From CAYVBN01 sp964538565 (GTDB taxonomy: Bacteria; Pseudomonadota; Alphaproteobacteria; Rhizobiales; Xanthobacteraceae), in contig CAZIGW010000135.1 in assembly GCA_964538565.1 (NCBI GenBank), forward strand, positions 1 through 12,521: DNA of 12,521 bases, given 5' to 3'. Of the stretch, positions 1-6,496 are shown one piece after another (the stretch's first letter is position 1; each line of letters opens with the position of its first letter). The notes under the pieces are model-generated. The model was not told the origin of the DNA. It was given only the letters and a program-made list of their open reading frames with translations, and ran no database searches. The position numbers and the translations under genes are program-made.

Positions 1-175
1 CGTGACCAAGCGCCTGTGGGCGGAGGCCGGCGTGCGCGTCGTGCCGGGGCGCTATCTCGCGCGCGAGCAGGCCGACGGAAGCAATCCGGGGGCGGATTTC
101 ATTCGTGTGGCGATGGTGCATGACGAGAAGACGACGGCGGAGGCGTTGCATCGCATCGTCGCCGTGCTCGGGTGA
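1..175 (+). CDS. PLP-dependent aminotransferase class I/II, C-terminal fragment (5' end outside window)
   Basis: An open frame (codons from base 2) enters from the left edge and ends at TGA 173-175, giving 57 visible residues. The fragment carries the sequence AGVRVVPGRYLA, then DFIRVAMVHDE and a final helix EALHRIVAVL. This is the usual C-terminal pattern of fold-type I aminotransferases: a strand near the cofactor, then an R-V-A/S-L-like strand whose arginine binds the substrate carboxylate, then a terminal helix. In many alphaproteobacteria an aminotransferase of the succinyldiaminopimelate/aspartate type sits just upstream of ftsK, which fits. Substrate cannot be told from the fragment: DapC-like (lysine and meso-diaminopimelate synthesis) is my first guess from neighbourhood. 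The ftsK start follows after 15 bases, so co-transcription is likely. The family call is fairly safe, the specificity is not. Confidence 0.72.
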   Translation, partial: VTKRLWAEAGVRVVPGRYLAREQADGSNPGADFIRVAMVHDEKTTAEALHRIVAVLG

Positions 176-190
176 GTCGGAGAATTCGGG

Positions 191-2659
191 GTGGCCACGA
201 TTCATCGCAGCTTCGAAGCGGACGCGTTTCTGCCCGACGACCTCAGCGCCGCCATCCGGCGGCGCGTGCGCGAGATCGTCGGCATCGGGCTCATCGCCCT
301 GACGGCCTCGGCGGCGGCGGCGCTCGCAACCTGGTCGATCAAGGATCCGAGCCTGAGCCACGCCACCAGCGCGCCGATCCGCAACCTGCTCGGGTTTCCG
401 GGCGCCATCGCAGCCGACCTGCTGATGCAGCTGCTCGGGCTCTCGGCGATCGCGCTGCTGCTGCCGCCGGCGGCCTGGGGATGGCGCCTGCTGACCCACC
501 GCCGGTTCGACCGGCAGCGTCTGCGCATTTTTCTCTGGCTGCTCGGCACCCTGTGCACCGCCGCTTTCGTGTCCTGCCTTTCGCGCACCGCCGCCTGGCC
601 GCTTCCCACCGGCCTGGGCGGCGTGATCGGCGACGCGCTGCTGCGCGTGCCGGCGGCTCTCACCGGCGGCGTGCTCGACGGCGTTTTCCGCTTCGCCGTC
701 ACGGTTTTTTTCGGCACGGCCGCCATCGGAGCGCTTCTCGCCGGCGCCGGTTACGGCCTCGCGGGCGCCGCCGAGGGGGACGAGGAGAATGAGGAGGATA
801 CGGCGGAGGAGGATGAGGAATCCCCCGGCGAAGCGCACGGATTGGTTTCCCTCGTGATCGGCGGGCTCGTGCACGGCTTCCTCGCCCTGAAGGCGCGCTT
901 CATTCGTGTACTCGTCTTCCTGTGGACGAACCGGACGGCGCTCGCGCGTTCGTCACAGCAGAAGTCCCTGCGCCGCGCCGAGCCGCGCTTCGACGTGCGG
1001 ACTTCGCACGACTCCGACGAGGAGAGCGAGGACGAAGAGGAGGAAGAGGAAGAGGGCGACGACGAGGAGGACGAGGAAGACGACGAGGAGCCGGTGACGC
1101 GCAAGCCGGCACGACAGGCCGCGCGTCCGCAGGGGAGAAAAGCCGCCAACGGCTACACCCTGCCGCCACTCACCCTGCTTGCCGCGCCGCGCGCGAGCGA
1201 CCGTTCCACCCTGAGCCAGGAGATGATCCAGGAGAACGCGACCGCGCTCGAGAACGTGCTCGAGGACTTCGGGGTGCGCGGCGAGATCATCAACGCGCGT
1301 CCTGGCCCGGTGGTGACGCTCTACGAGCTGGAGCCGGCGCCGGGAATCAAGTCGTCCCGCGTCATCGGGCTGGCCGACGACATCGCCCGCTCGATGAGCG
1401 CGGTGTCGGCCCGCGTCGCGGTCGTCTCCGGCCGCAACGCCATCGGCATCGAGCTGCCGAATCCGACGCGCGAGAAGGTCTGCCTGCGCGAACTGCTGGC
1501 GTCCGAGGACTACAACGGTTCGACCGCCAAGCTCCCGCTCTGCCTCGGCAAGAACATCGGCGGCGAGGCCGTGATCGTCGATCTCGCGCGCATGCCGCAC
1601 CTGCTGATCGCCGGCACGACCGGGTCGGGCAAGTCGGTCGCCATCAACACCATGATCCTGAGCCTCGTGTACCGGCTCACGCCGGACCAGTGCCGCATCA
1701 TCATGGTCGATCCCAAGATGCTCGAACTCTCCGTCTACGACGGCATCCCGCATCTGCTCACGCCGGTCGTCACCGACCCGAAGAAGGCGGTGGTCGCCCT
1801 CAAGTGGGCGGTGCGCGAGATGGAAGAGCGCTACAAGAAGATGTCGAAGCTCGGCGTGCGCAACATCGACGGCTACAACGCGCGCGTCGCCGAGGCGAAG
1901 GCGCGCGGCGAAACCCTGACCCGCACCATCCACACCGGCTACGACAAGGAATCGGGCGAAGCCATCTACGAAAAGGAGGAACTCGAGCTCGACATCCTCC
2001 CCTACGTGGTGGTGATCGTCGACGAGATGGCGGACCTGATGATGGTGGCCGGCAAGGACATCGAAGGCGCCATCCAGCGCCTGGCGCAGATGGCGCGCGC
2101 CGCCGGCCTGCACGTGATCCTCGCCACGCAACGGCCGTCGGTCGACGTCATCACCGGCACCATCAAGGCCAATTTCCCGACCCGGATCTCGTTCCAGGTG
2201 ACATCGAAGATCGACAGCCGGACAATTCTGGGCGAGCAGGGCGCAGAACAACTTCTCGGCCAGGGCGACATGCTGTACATGGCGGGTGGCGGGCGCATCA
2301 GCCGCGTCCATGGCCCGTTCGTGTCGGACGAAGAGGTCGAGAAGGTCGTCCGCCACCTGAAGGCGCAGGGGGTTCCGCAGTACCTCGAGGCGGTGACGGC
2401 CGATGATGCCGAAGACGAGGACGGCAATGCCGTGTTCGATTCGACCGCGATGGGGTCGTCGGAGGGCGGCGATCTCTATCAGCAGGCGGTGCAGATCGTG
2501 ATTCGGGATCGCAAGGCCTCGACGAGCTACATCCAGCGCCGGCTGCAGATCGGCTACAATCGCGCCGCCTCCATCATGGAGCGGATGGAAGAGGAAGGAA
2601 TCGTCGGCCAGGCCAATCACGCCGGAAAACGCGAGATCCTGGTCGGAGAAAACGAGTAA
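191..2659 (+). CDS. ftsK: DNA translocase FtsK
   Basis: 822 residues, GTG start at 191 with GGAG at 179-182, eight bases upstream. FtsK anchors at the division septum and pumps DNA to clear and resolve the terminus with XerCD. Visible order: hydrophobic segments near residues 29-48 (followed by the family's DPSL motif at 52-55), 72-98, 113-131, 166-190 and possibly 217-243. A short linker follows with two acidic tracts (about 195-213 and 274-300). Then come the alpha domain (about 340-430) and the RecA-like motor, with Walker A GTTGSGKS at 475-482 and Walker B VVVIVDE ending at D611-E612. The C-terminal gamma winged helix (about 761-822, with IQRRLQIGYNRA) reads KOPS signals in known FtsKs. 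All key ATPase residues are present, so the gene looks intact. The linker is far shorter than in E. coli FtsK, as usual in this class. Confidence 0.97.
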   Translation: MATIHRSFEADAFLPDDLSAAIRRRVREIVGIGLIALTASAAAALATWSIKDPSLSHATSAPIRNLLGFPGAIAADLLMQLLGLSAIALLLPPAAWGWRLLTHRRFDRQRLRIFLWLLGTLCTAAFVSCLSRTAAWPLPTGLGGVIGDALLRVPAALTGGVLDGVFRFAVTVFFGTAAIGALLAGAGYGLAGAAEGDEENEEDTAEEDEESPGEAHGLVSLVIGGLVHGFLALKARFIRVLVFLWTNRTALARSSQQKSLRRAEPRFDVRTSHDSDEESEDEEEEEEEGDDEEDEEDDEEPVTRKPARQAARPQGRKAANGYTLPPLTLLAAPRASDRSTLSQEMIQENATALENVLEDFGVRGEIINARPGPVVTLYELEPAPGIKSSRVIGLADDIARSMSAVSARVAVVSGRNAIGIELPNPTREKVCLRELLASEDYNGSTAKLPLCLGKNIGGEAVIVDLARMPHLLIAGTTGSGKSVAINTMILSLVYRLTPDQCRIIMVDPKMLELSVYDGIPHLLTPVVTDPKKAVVALKWAVREMEERYKKMSKLGVRNIDGYNARVAEAKARGETLTRTIHTGYDKESGEAIYEKEELELDILPYVVVIVDEMADLMMVAGKDIEGAIQRLAQMARAAGLHVILATQRPSVDVITGTIKANFPTRISFQVTSKIDSRTILGEQGAEQLLGQGDMLYMAGGGRISRVHGPFVSDEEVEKVVRHLKAQGVPQYLEAVTADDAEDEDGNAVFDSTAMGSSEGGDLYQQAVQIVIRDRKASTSYIQRRLQIGYNRAASIMERMEEEGIVGQANHAGKREILVGENE

Positions 2660-2670
2660 CCTTGTTGGCA

Positions 2671-2705
2671 ATTCCGCGGCGAAAAGCGGCATCGAGCCGC
2701 GAAAT
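2671..2705 (+). other. stem-loop after ftsK
   Basis: ATTCCGCGGC at 2671-2680 can pair with GCCGCGAAAT at 2696-2705: ten positions, nine Watson-Crick pairs and one C.A mismatch, with a 15-base loop. It lies 11 bases after the ftsK stop. No T-tract follows, so it is not a classical intrinsic terminator. It may stabilise or process the ftsK 3' end, or separate ftsK from lolA transcription. A perfect 10-base palindrome GCCATATGGC lies just after it, at 2707-2716. Function is inferred only from pairing. Confidence 0.4.
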
Positions 2706-2750
2706 CGCCATATGGCATCACTAGCACCTCACTTCGTGGGCGACCGGAAC

Positions 2751-2756
2751 AAGGAG
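2751..2756 (+). promoter_or_regulatory. Shine-Dalgarno site that fixes the lolA start
   Basis: AAGGAG, six bases before ATG 2763. It is the strongest ribosome-binding match in the window and decides for the downstream ATG over ATG 2712, which would put 17 non-signal-like residues before the signal peptide. Confidence 0.75.
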
Positions 2757-2762
2757 ATCAAA

Positions 2763-3638
2763 ATGCGGGCAGCGAGCCTGGCCGTGATCGTCGGCGCGTT
2801 CTTGTGGAGTCTCGTGGCTTCGGCACCGGCGGCGACGGCGCAAAGCGTTCCCCTGCCCACGCCGGCGCCCCAGCCGAAAGCCGGGCCCGCCGCGGCGCCG
2901 TCGGTCATGGACGCGCTGAGACCACCGGCGGCGATTCCGAACGCACCGGCCTCCCCGTCGGCCGCGACCGCGCGCGAACCGGCGCCGGCCGGCGGCAACA
3001 CCTCGAGCGTCGCCGCCGGTCCCGCGATGGGCGGCGCAATGCCAACCCCGAAGCCCGCGCCGGGCAACGCCGCGCACGCCGGCGAGGCGACCGCGTTCGA
3101 CGCCACGCAGCGCGCCCTGATCGATCGCGTCAGCACCTATCTCTCCAGCGTGCAGACCATGGTGGGCGATTTCGTGCAGGTCGGACCTGACGGCAGCCGC
3201 ACGGACGGCCAGTTCTATCTGCAGAAGCCGGGGCGCGTGCGCTTCGAATACAATCCGCCGAGTCCGATCGACGTGATCGCCGACGGACAGTCGGTCGTGG
3301 TGCGCGACCGCAAGCTTGCGACCCAGGATCTCTATCCGCTCTCGCAGACGCCGCTGCGCTTCCTGCTGGCCGACAAGATCAACCTGCTCAAGGACACCAA
3401 CCTCGTGTCGGTCTCGGCCGACGACGTCTTCGTCACCCTGGTGATCGAGGAGAAGCAGGCGCTGGTCGGCACCCACCGCCTGATGCTGATGTTCGGCGCC
3501 AAGGATTTCCAGTTGAAGCAGTGGACGGTGACGGATCCGCAGGGTTACGACACCACGGTCGCGGTCTACAATCTCGACACGACCAAGAAGCCCGATCCGA
3601 GCCTGTTCAAGATCAACTACGAACGCAACATCCAGTAG
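2763..3638 (+). CDS. lolA: Outer-membrane lipoprotein carrier protein LolA (extended Pro/Ala-rich N-terminus)
   Basis: 291 residues from ATG 2763. I prefer this start to the in-frame ATG at 2712 because AAGGAG lies at 2751-2756 and a normal signal peptide follows at once (basic MRAAS, hydrophobic core to about residue 22, cleavage near ATAQS). LolA accepts outer-membrane lipoproteins from the LolCDE complex and carries them across the periplasm. After the signal peptide comes a low-complexity Pro/Ala/Gly region (about 28-108). The LolA fold follows (about 110-291), recognisable from FVQVGPDGSRTDGQFYLQKP, then RVRFEYNPPSP, VIADGQSVVV, LYPLSQTPLRFLL and a terminal PSLFKINY. The carrier domain is of ordinary length; the linker is the odd part. 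The gene follows ftsK after 103 bases and precedes xthA, an order I know from Rhizobiales. Confidence 0.93.
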   Translation: MRAASLAVIVGAFLWSLVASAPAATAQSVPLPTPAPQPKAGPAAAPSVMDALRPPAAIPNAPASPSAATAREPAPAGGNTSSVAAGPAMGGAMPTPKPAPGNAAHAGEATAFDATQRALIDRVSTYLSSVQTMVGDFVQVGPDGSRTDGQFYLQKPGRVRFEYNPPSPIDVIADGQSVVVRDRKLATQDLYPLSQTPLRFLLADKINLLKDTNLVSVSADDVFVTLVIEEKQALVGTHRLMLMFGAKDFQLKQWTVTDPQGYDTTVAVYNLDTTKKPDPSLFKINYERNIQ

Positions 3639-3715
3639 GGCCGCGTTCCCGCGCCTGTCGCGCACCCAAGGTCGGCGACGGCGCGTCGCCGGCTGCTCCC
3701 GATCCCGCCGTCGCA

Positions 3716-4531
3716 ATGCGCTTCACCCTGTCGACCTGGAACATCAATTCGGTGCGCCTGCGCATCGATCTCGTCGCCAAGTTCATCAAGGCCACGCGCC
3801 CGGACGTCCTGTGCCTGCAGGAAACGAAGTGCCCGGACGACAAGTTCCCGCTCAAGCGATTCAAGCGGCTCGGCTACGAGCACGTCGCGCTCAATGGGCA
3901 GAAGGGCTATCACGGCGTTGCCGTGGTCTCGCGGATTCCGTTCGATGCCGTCACGATCCGCAACTTCTGCGACAAGGCGGATTGCCGCCATGTCGTCGTC
4001 ACCATCGGCGAGCGGGCCGGGCTGCGCGATCCGGTGAAGCTGCACAATTTCTACGTCCCGGCCGGCGGCGACGAGCCCGATCCCGCCGTCAACGAGAAGT
4101 TCGCCCATAAGCTCGCGTTCCTCGACGAGATGCGGAGCGCACCCGAGCTGCGACCGGGCCGGAGCGAACGTGCGATCCTCGTCGGCGATCTCAACGTTGC
4201 GCCGCTCGAGCACGACGTCTGGAGCCACAAGCGCCTGCTGGACGTCGTTTCGCATACGCCGATCGAGACCGAGAAGCTCTCGGCGGTGCAGCGCGCAGGC
4301 GACTGGGTCGACGTCGTGCGAACCGTGGTTCCCGAGCCGACCAAGCTCTACACGTGGTGGAGCTATCGGGCGCCCGACTGGGCGGCAGCCGACAAGGGCC
4401 GGCGGCTCGATCATATCTGGGTCAGCCCCGCCTTCGCCGACCGTTTCAGCGGCATGAAGATCGCGCGCGAAGCGCGCGGCTGGGCGCGCCCGTCCGACCA
4501 CGTGCCGGTCACCGCCAGTTTCGAGATCTAG
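3716..4531 (+). CDS. xthA: Exodeoxyribonuclease III (AP endonuclease, EEP family)
   Basis: 271 residues, close to the 268 of E. coli XthA. It cleaves DNA 5' of abasic sites and removes 3' blocks in base-excision repair. The start is ATG 3716, where the family's N-terminal strand begins (MRFTLSTWNINSVR); the frame is open further upstream but that part has no family resemblance and overlaps lolA. Catalytic landmarks are intact: N9/N11 in WNINS, metal ligand E36 in LCLQETK, NFYVPAGGDE, G157-D-L-N160 (GDLN), the DNA-binding TWWSYR, D232-H233 in RRLDHIWVS, and the closing S260-D261-H262 pair. No clear Shine-Dalgarno is seen close to the ATG, and the 77-base gap after lolA suggests read-through from lolA. 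Exonuclease III is a safe family call. The exact balance of exonuclease and AP activity is not readable. Confidence 0.95.
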   Translation: MRFTLSTWNINSVRLRIDLVAKFIKATRPDVLCLQETKCPDDKFPLKRFKRLGYEHVALNGQKGYHGVAVVSRIPFDAVTIRNFCDKADCRHVVVTIGERAGLRDPVKLHNFYVPAGGDEPDPAVNEKFAHKLAFLDEMRSAPELRPGRSERAILVGDLNVAPLEHDVWSHKRLLDVVSHTPIETEKLSAVQRAGDWVDVVRTVVPEPTKLYTWWSYRAPDWAAADKGRRLDHIWVSPAFADRFSGMKIAREARGWARPSDHVPVTASFEI

Positions 4532-4617
4532 ACTCGGTCGGGGTCCGCGATCGCGACGTCCGCAGCCGCCGGAGGGCTTGGAACCGACCCGGGGGTACTT
4601 GGTCGCATTTTCTGCTT

Positions 4618-4649
4618 GCGAACCGCCATTCGGCTCGCCGGAAAATTTT
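4618..4649 (+). terminator. candidate intrinsic terminator downstream of xthA
   Basis: GCGAACCG at 4618-4625 pairs with CGGCTCGC at 4631-4638 (seven pairs, one A.C mismatch, five-base loop CCATT). TTTT at 4646-4649 follows after seven bases (CGGAAAA). The geometry suits a plus-strand terminator ending the xthA transcript just before the convergent minus-strand stop at 4650. The mismatch and the gap before the T-run make it weak. The rest of 4532-4649 shows nothing else I can support. Confidence 0.35.
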
Positions 4650-5135
4650 CTAACGAGCCCGGTCGGAGACGTCGAGCGCCTTGCGGATGGCGCGCATTTC
4701 CTTGGTCATCTGCTCGCTCCGCGCCGCGAGATGGTCGCGCAGCCGTCGCGCGGCCTCGGGAAATCCGTCGAGCATCTTGAGAAAGAGGCTGCGCGAGATG
4801 CGGACCACGGTCGAGGGTTCGAGCGCCGTGGCGGTGGCCGGCCGCATCGTCTCGGTGAGCAGCGCAAGCTCCCCGATCAGCGTCCGCGGTCCGACGGTCA
4901 GCTCGCGGCCGGTCTCGTCGGCTTCCCGCGCGTCGAGGCTGAACGACCCCTTCTGAACCACGTAGCCGGCGTCGGCCTGCTCGCCGTAGTGAAACAGCAC
5001 CTCGCCCCGATGGACGTACCGGCTCTCGGCCCCGATCGCCAGGATGCGCAATGCCGGACGTCCCAGCAGCGCGAGGGTCGGTACCTGTTCGAGCAAGTCG
5101 ATATCGTCCTCGATGGTCATCAGCGCCGTGCTCAC
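4650..5135 (-). CDS. Single-domain cyclic nucleotide-binding (CNB) protein
   Basis: 161 residues if GTG 5135 is the start (156 from ATG 5120). I choose GTG because its GTGA overlaps the TGA of the upstream response regulator, a common translational-coupling arrangement; GGAGG at 5155-5151 is somewhat far (15 bases). One CNB fold fills the protein: an N-terminal helix with LLGRPALRILA, YVHRGEVLFHYGEQAD, YVVQKGSFSL, then the phosphate-binding cassette GELALLTETMRPATATA. The ribose and phosphate contacts of Crp/PKA-type domains are kept (E89, R98). A long C-terminal helix with charged residues follows, and no HTH domain is present. It could sense cAMP or cGMP and act on a partner protein; ligand and partner are unknown. 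I recall a similar regulator plus CNB pair in Brucella, where the CNB protein is annotated as a PKA-regulatory-subunit-like protein. Confidence 0.88.
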   Translation of the reverse strand: MSTALMTIEDDIDLLEQVPTLALLGRPALRILAIGAESRYVHRGEVLFHYGEQADAGYVVQKGSFSLDAREADETGRELTVGPRTLIGELALLTETMRPATATALEPSTVVRISRSLFLKMLDGFPEAARRLRDHLAARSEQMTKEMRAIRKALDVSDRAR

Positions 5136-5818
5136 GGCACCAGCTTGTATCCTCCGGCTTCCGTCACCAGAATTGCCGGACTCGCCGCATCTCTTTCGAC
5201 CTTCTGCCGCAGACGATAAATGTGCGTCTCGAGGGTGTGCGTCGTCACGCCGGAATTGTAGCCCCACACTTCCTGCAGAAGGACCTCGCGCGAGACCGGA
5301 CGCTGTCCGGCCCGATACAGATAGCGCAGGATCGCGGTTTCCTTCTCGGTGAGCCGGACCTTGTTGCCCTTCGGATTGATCAGAAGCTTCGAGCTCGGCC
5401 GGAACGTGTACGGCCCGATGGCGAAGACCGCATCCTCGCTCGCCTCGTGCTGGCGCAGCTGCGCGCGGATGCGCGCGAGCAGCACGGCGAAGCGAAACGG
5501 CTTGGCCACGTAGTCGTTCGCGCCCGACTCGAGACCCAGAATGGTGTCCGAATCGGTATCGTGGCCGGTCAGCATGATGATCGGCGCCTTGAAGCCGTTC
5601 TTGCGCAGGATGCGCACGGCCTCGCGCCCGTCGATGTCGGGCAAGCCCACGTCCATGATGACGAGATCGATCTGGCCGGACTTCGCCGATTGCACTCCCT
5701 TGGTGCCGGTGTCGACCGCGACGGCTTCGAACTCTTCGTGCAGCGAAAGCTGTTCCACGAGGGCGTCACGCAATTCCGTGTCGTCGTCAACGATCAGAAT
5801 CTTGCGGGCATTGGGCAT
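5132..5818 (-). CDS. cenR: OmpR/PhoB-family response regulator, CenR-like
   Basis: 228 residues, ATG 5818 (AGAGG about ten bases upstream); upstream in-frame codons are open but have no receiver homology. The receiver domain (1-120) has the acidic pocket D11-D12-D13, phospho-acceptor D56 in MDVGLPD, T84 in MLTGHD and K106 in AKPF. The C-terminal winged helix (about 130-228) has RLTEKETAILRYLYRAG, EVWGYNSGVTTHTLETHIYRLRQK and GGYKLVP. The HEEFE and HDTDSDTILGLESGANDYV stretches match, from memory, the CenR group of alphaproteobacteria, essential for envelope integrity in Caulobacter with kinase CenK; the Brucella counterpart is, as I recall, OtpR, linked to cell shape and beta-lactam tolerance. 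No histidine kinase is adjacent. It overlaps the downstream CNB gene by four bases and faces an L,D-transpeptidase gene. Family certain; the CenR assignment is likely. Confidence 0.93.
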   Translation of the reverse strand: MPNARKILIVDDDTELRDALVEQLSLHEEFEAVAVDTGTKGVQSAKSGQIDLVIMDVGLPDIDGREAVRILRKNGFKAPIIMLTGHDTDSDTILGLESGANDYVAKPFRFAVLLARIRAQLRQHEASEDAVFAIGPYTFRPSSKLLINPKGNKVRLTEKETAILRYLYRAGQRPVSREVLLQEVWGYNSGVTTHTLETHIYRLRQKVERDAASPAILVTEAGGYKLVP

Positions 5819-5947
5819 GGCTGTCGGCCTCTGCGGCTCGCGGCTGTACATCGGGCGGGAAGTAGAGCATTCGAGGGCGAAAGGGCAAGCGGCCACGTCC
5901 GGGGCCTCACGCCCTCCGCCTGTCGTCGAGTCAAGTATAGACAAGCC
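5819..5947. promoter_or_regulatory. divergent control region between the response regulator and the L,D-transpeptidase gene
   Basis: This 129-base spacer must hold the start signals of both divergent genes unless they depend on distant promoters. I see a plus-strand TATAGA at 5936-5941, seven bases before ATG 5948, and a minus-strand TTGACT at 5934-5929. Neither has a good partner hexamer at normal spacing. No clear direct repeats for an OmpR-type dimer are obvious by eye. Confidence 0.35.
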
Positions 5948-6475
5948 ATGCGCCGAATGTCTTTCGCCGTGATCAGGGTGCGGTCCAGGCCGGGCGACCG
6001 GACCCGGGGGTGGCTTTTGGCCGGGCCCCTGCGAATCGAGGTGGCGCTCGGCCGCGGTGGAATCCGCGCCGACAAGCGCGAAGGGGATGGGGCAACGCCG
6101 CGCGGCCGCTTTCGTCCGCTTCGCGTCTGGTGGCGGGCCGAGCGGGGATTGCGGCCACGGACCCGGCTTCCGGTCCGGCGGATCGGACCGCACGACGGCT
6201 GGTGCGAAGATCCTGCCGACCGGCGCTACAATCGGCCGGTGCGCCTGTCCGCTGCCGACGGCGATCGCCTGTGGCGCGACGATCACCTCTACGACCTGGT
6301 CATCGAGATCGATCACAACACGCGGCCCCGCACGATCAACCGCGGAAGCGCGGTCTTCATCCATGTGGCGCGGCCGGGCCTGCGGCCAACCGCCGGCTGT
6401 ATCGCGCTGGCGGCGCCGCGACTGCGCTGGCTGCTGGGCCGGCTCGATCGCCGAAGCGTGTTGCTGGTAGAATAG
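5948..6475 (+). CDS. L,D-transpeptidase (YkuD) family protein, no visible signal peptide
   Basis: 175 residues from ATG 5948 (172 from ATG 5957; the choice is open, and no clear Shine-Dalgarno precedes either). YkuD enzymes make 3-3 cross-links in peptidoglycan or attach proteins to it through a cysteine acyl-enzyme. Seen here: GPLRIEVALGRGG, then GATPRGRFRPLRVWWR (typical start of the YkuD core), RIGPHDGWCEDPADRRYN and LVIEIDHN. The active site follows, with H139 in FIHVARPG and C151 in PTAGCIAL. The usual SHGC is replaced by TAGC, a form I associate with a compact alphaproteobacterial subgroup. The N-terminus is arginine-rich and has no Sec or Tat signal or membrane helix, nor do upstream in-frame codons supply one. 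Export is therefore unexplained. It faces the CenR-like gene and converges with yggS 21 bases away. Confidence 0.85.
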   Translation: MRRMSFAVIRVRSRPGDRTRGWLLAGPLRIEVALGRGGIRADKREGDGATPRGRFRPLRVWWRAERGLRPRTRLPVRRIGPHDGWCEDPADRRYNRPVRLSAADGDRLWRDDHLYDLVIEIDHNTRPRTINRGSAVFIHVARPGLRPTAGCIALAAPRLRWLLGRLDRRSVLLVE

Positions 6476-6496
6476 AACCGGTCGCGGCGCCCGGCT

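Noticed and set aside
922..2692. Long open frames of about 490 codons (plus, other frame) and 579 codons (minus) over ftsK
   Set aside because: Their translations are Arg/Gly/Ala- or His/Val/Arg-rich shadows of a GC-rich gene with intact FtsK motifs in the chosen frame; no domain is recognisable in them.
2851..2858. KOPS-like CCCTGCCC (GGGCAGGG on the minus strand) in lolA
   Set aside because: A single seven-fixed-base match is expected by chance in 12.5 kb of GC-rich DNA, so it says nothing about FtsK orientation.
5750..5765. parS-like sequence TGTTCCACGAGG
   Set aside because: It matches only the left part of the TGTTTCACGTGAAACA consensus, lacks the right half-site, and lies in the regulator gene; no convincing parS was seen in the window.
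5051..5947. Plus-strand open frame running through the regulator into the transpeptidase gene, seemingly a 474-residue protein
   Set aside because: The part before 5948 is antisense to two clear minus-strand genes and resembles no family; only the last 175 codons look like YkuD.
5819..6364. Minus-strand upstream extension of the response regulator to 410 codons
   Set aside because: The extension is antisense to the transpeptidase gene, Pro/Arg-rich and without homology; the receiver domain starts normally at ATG 5818.
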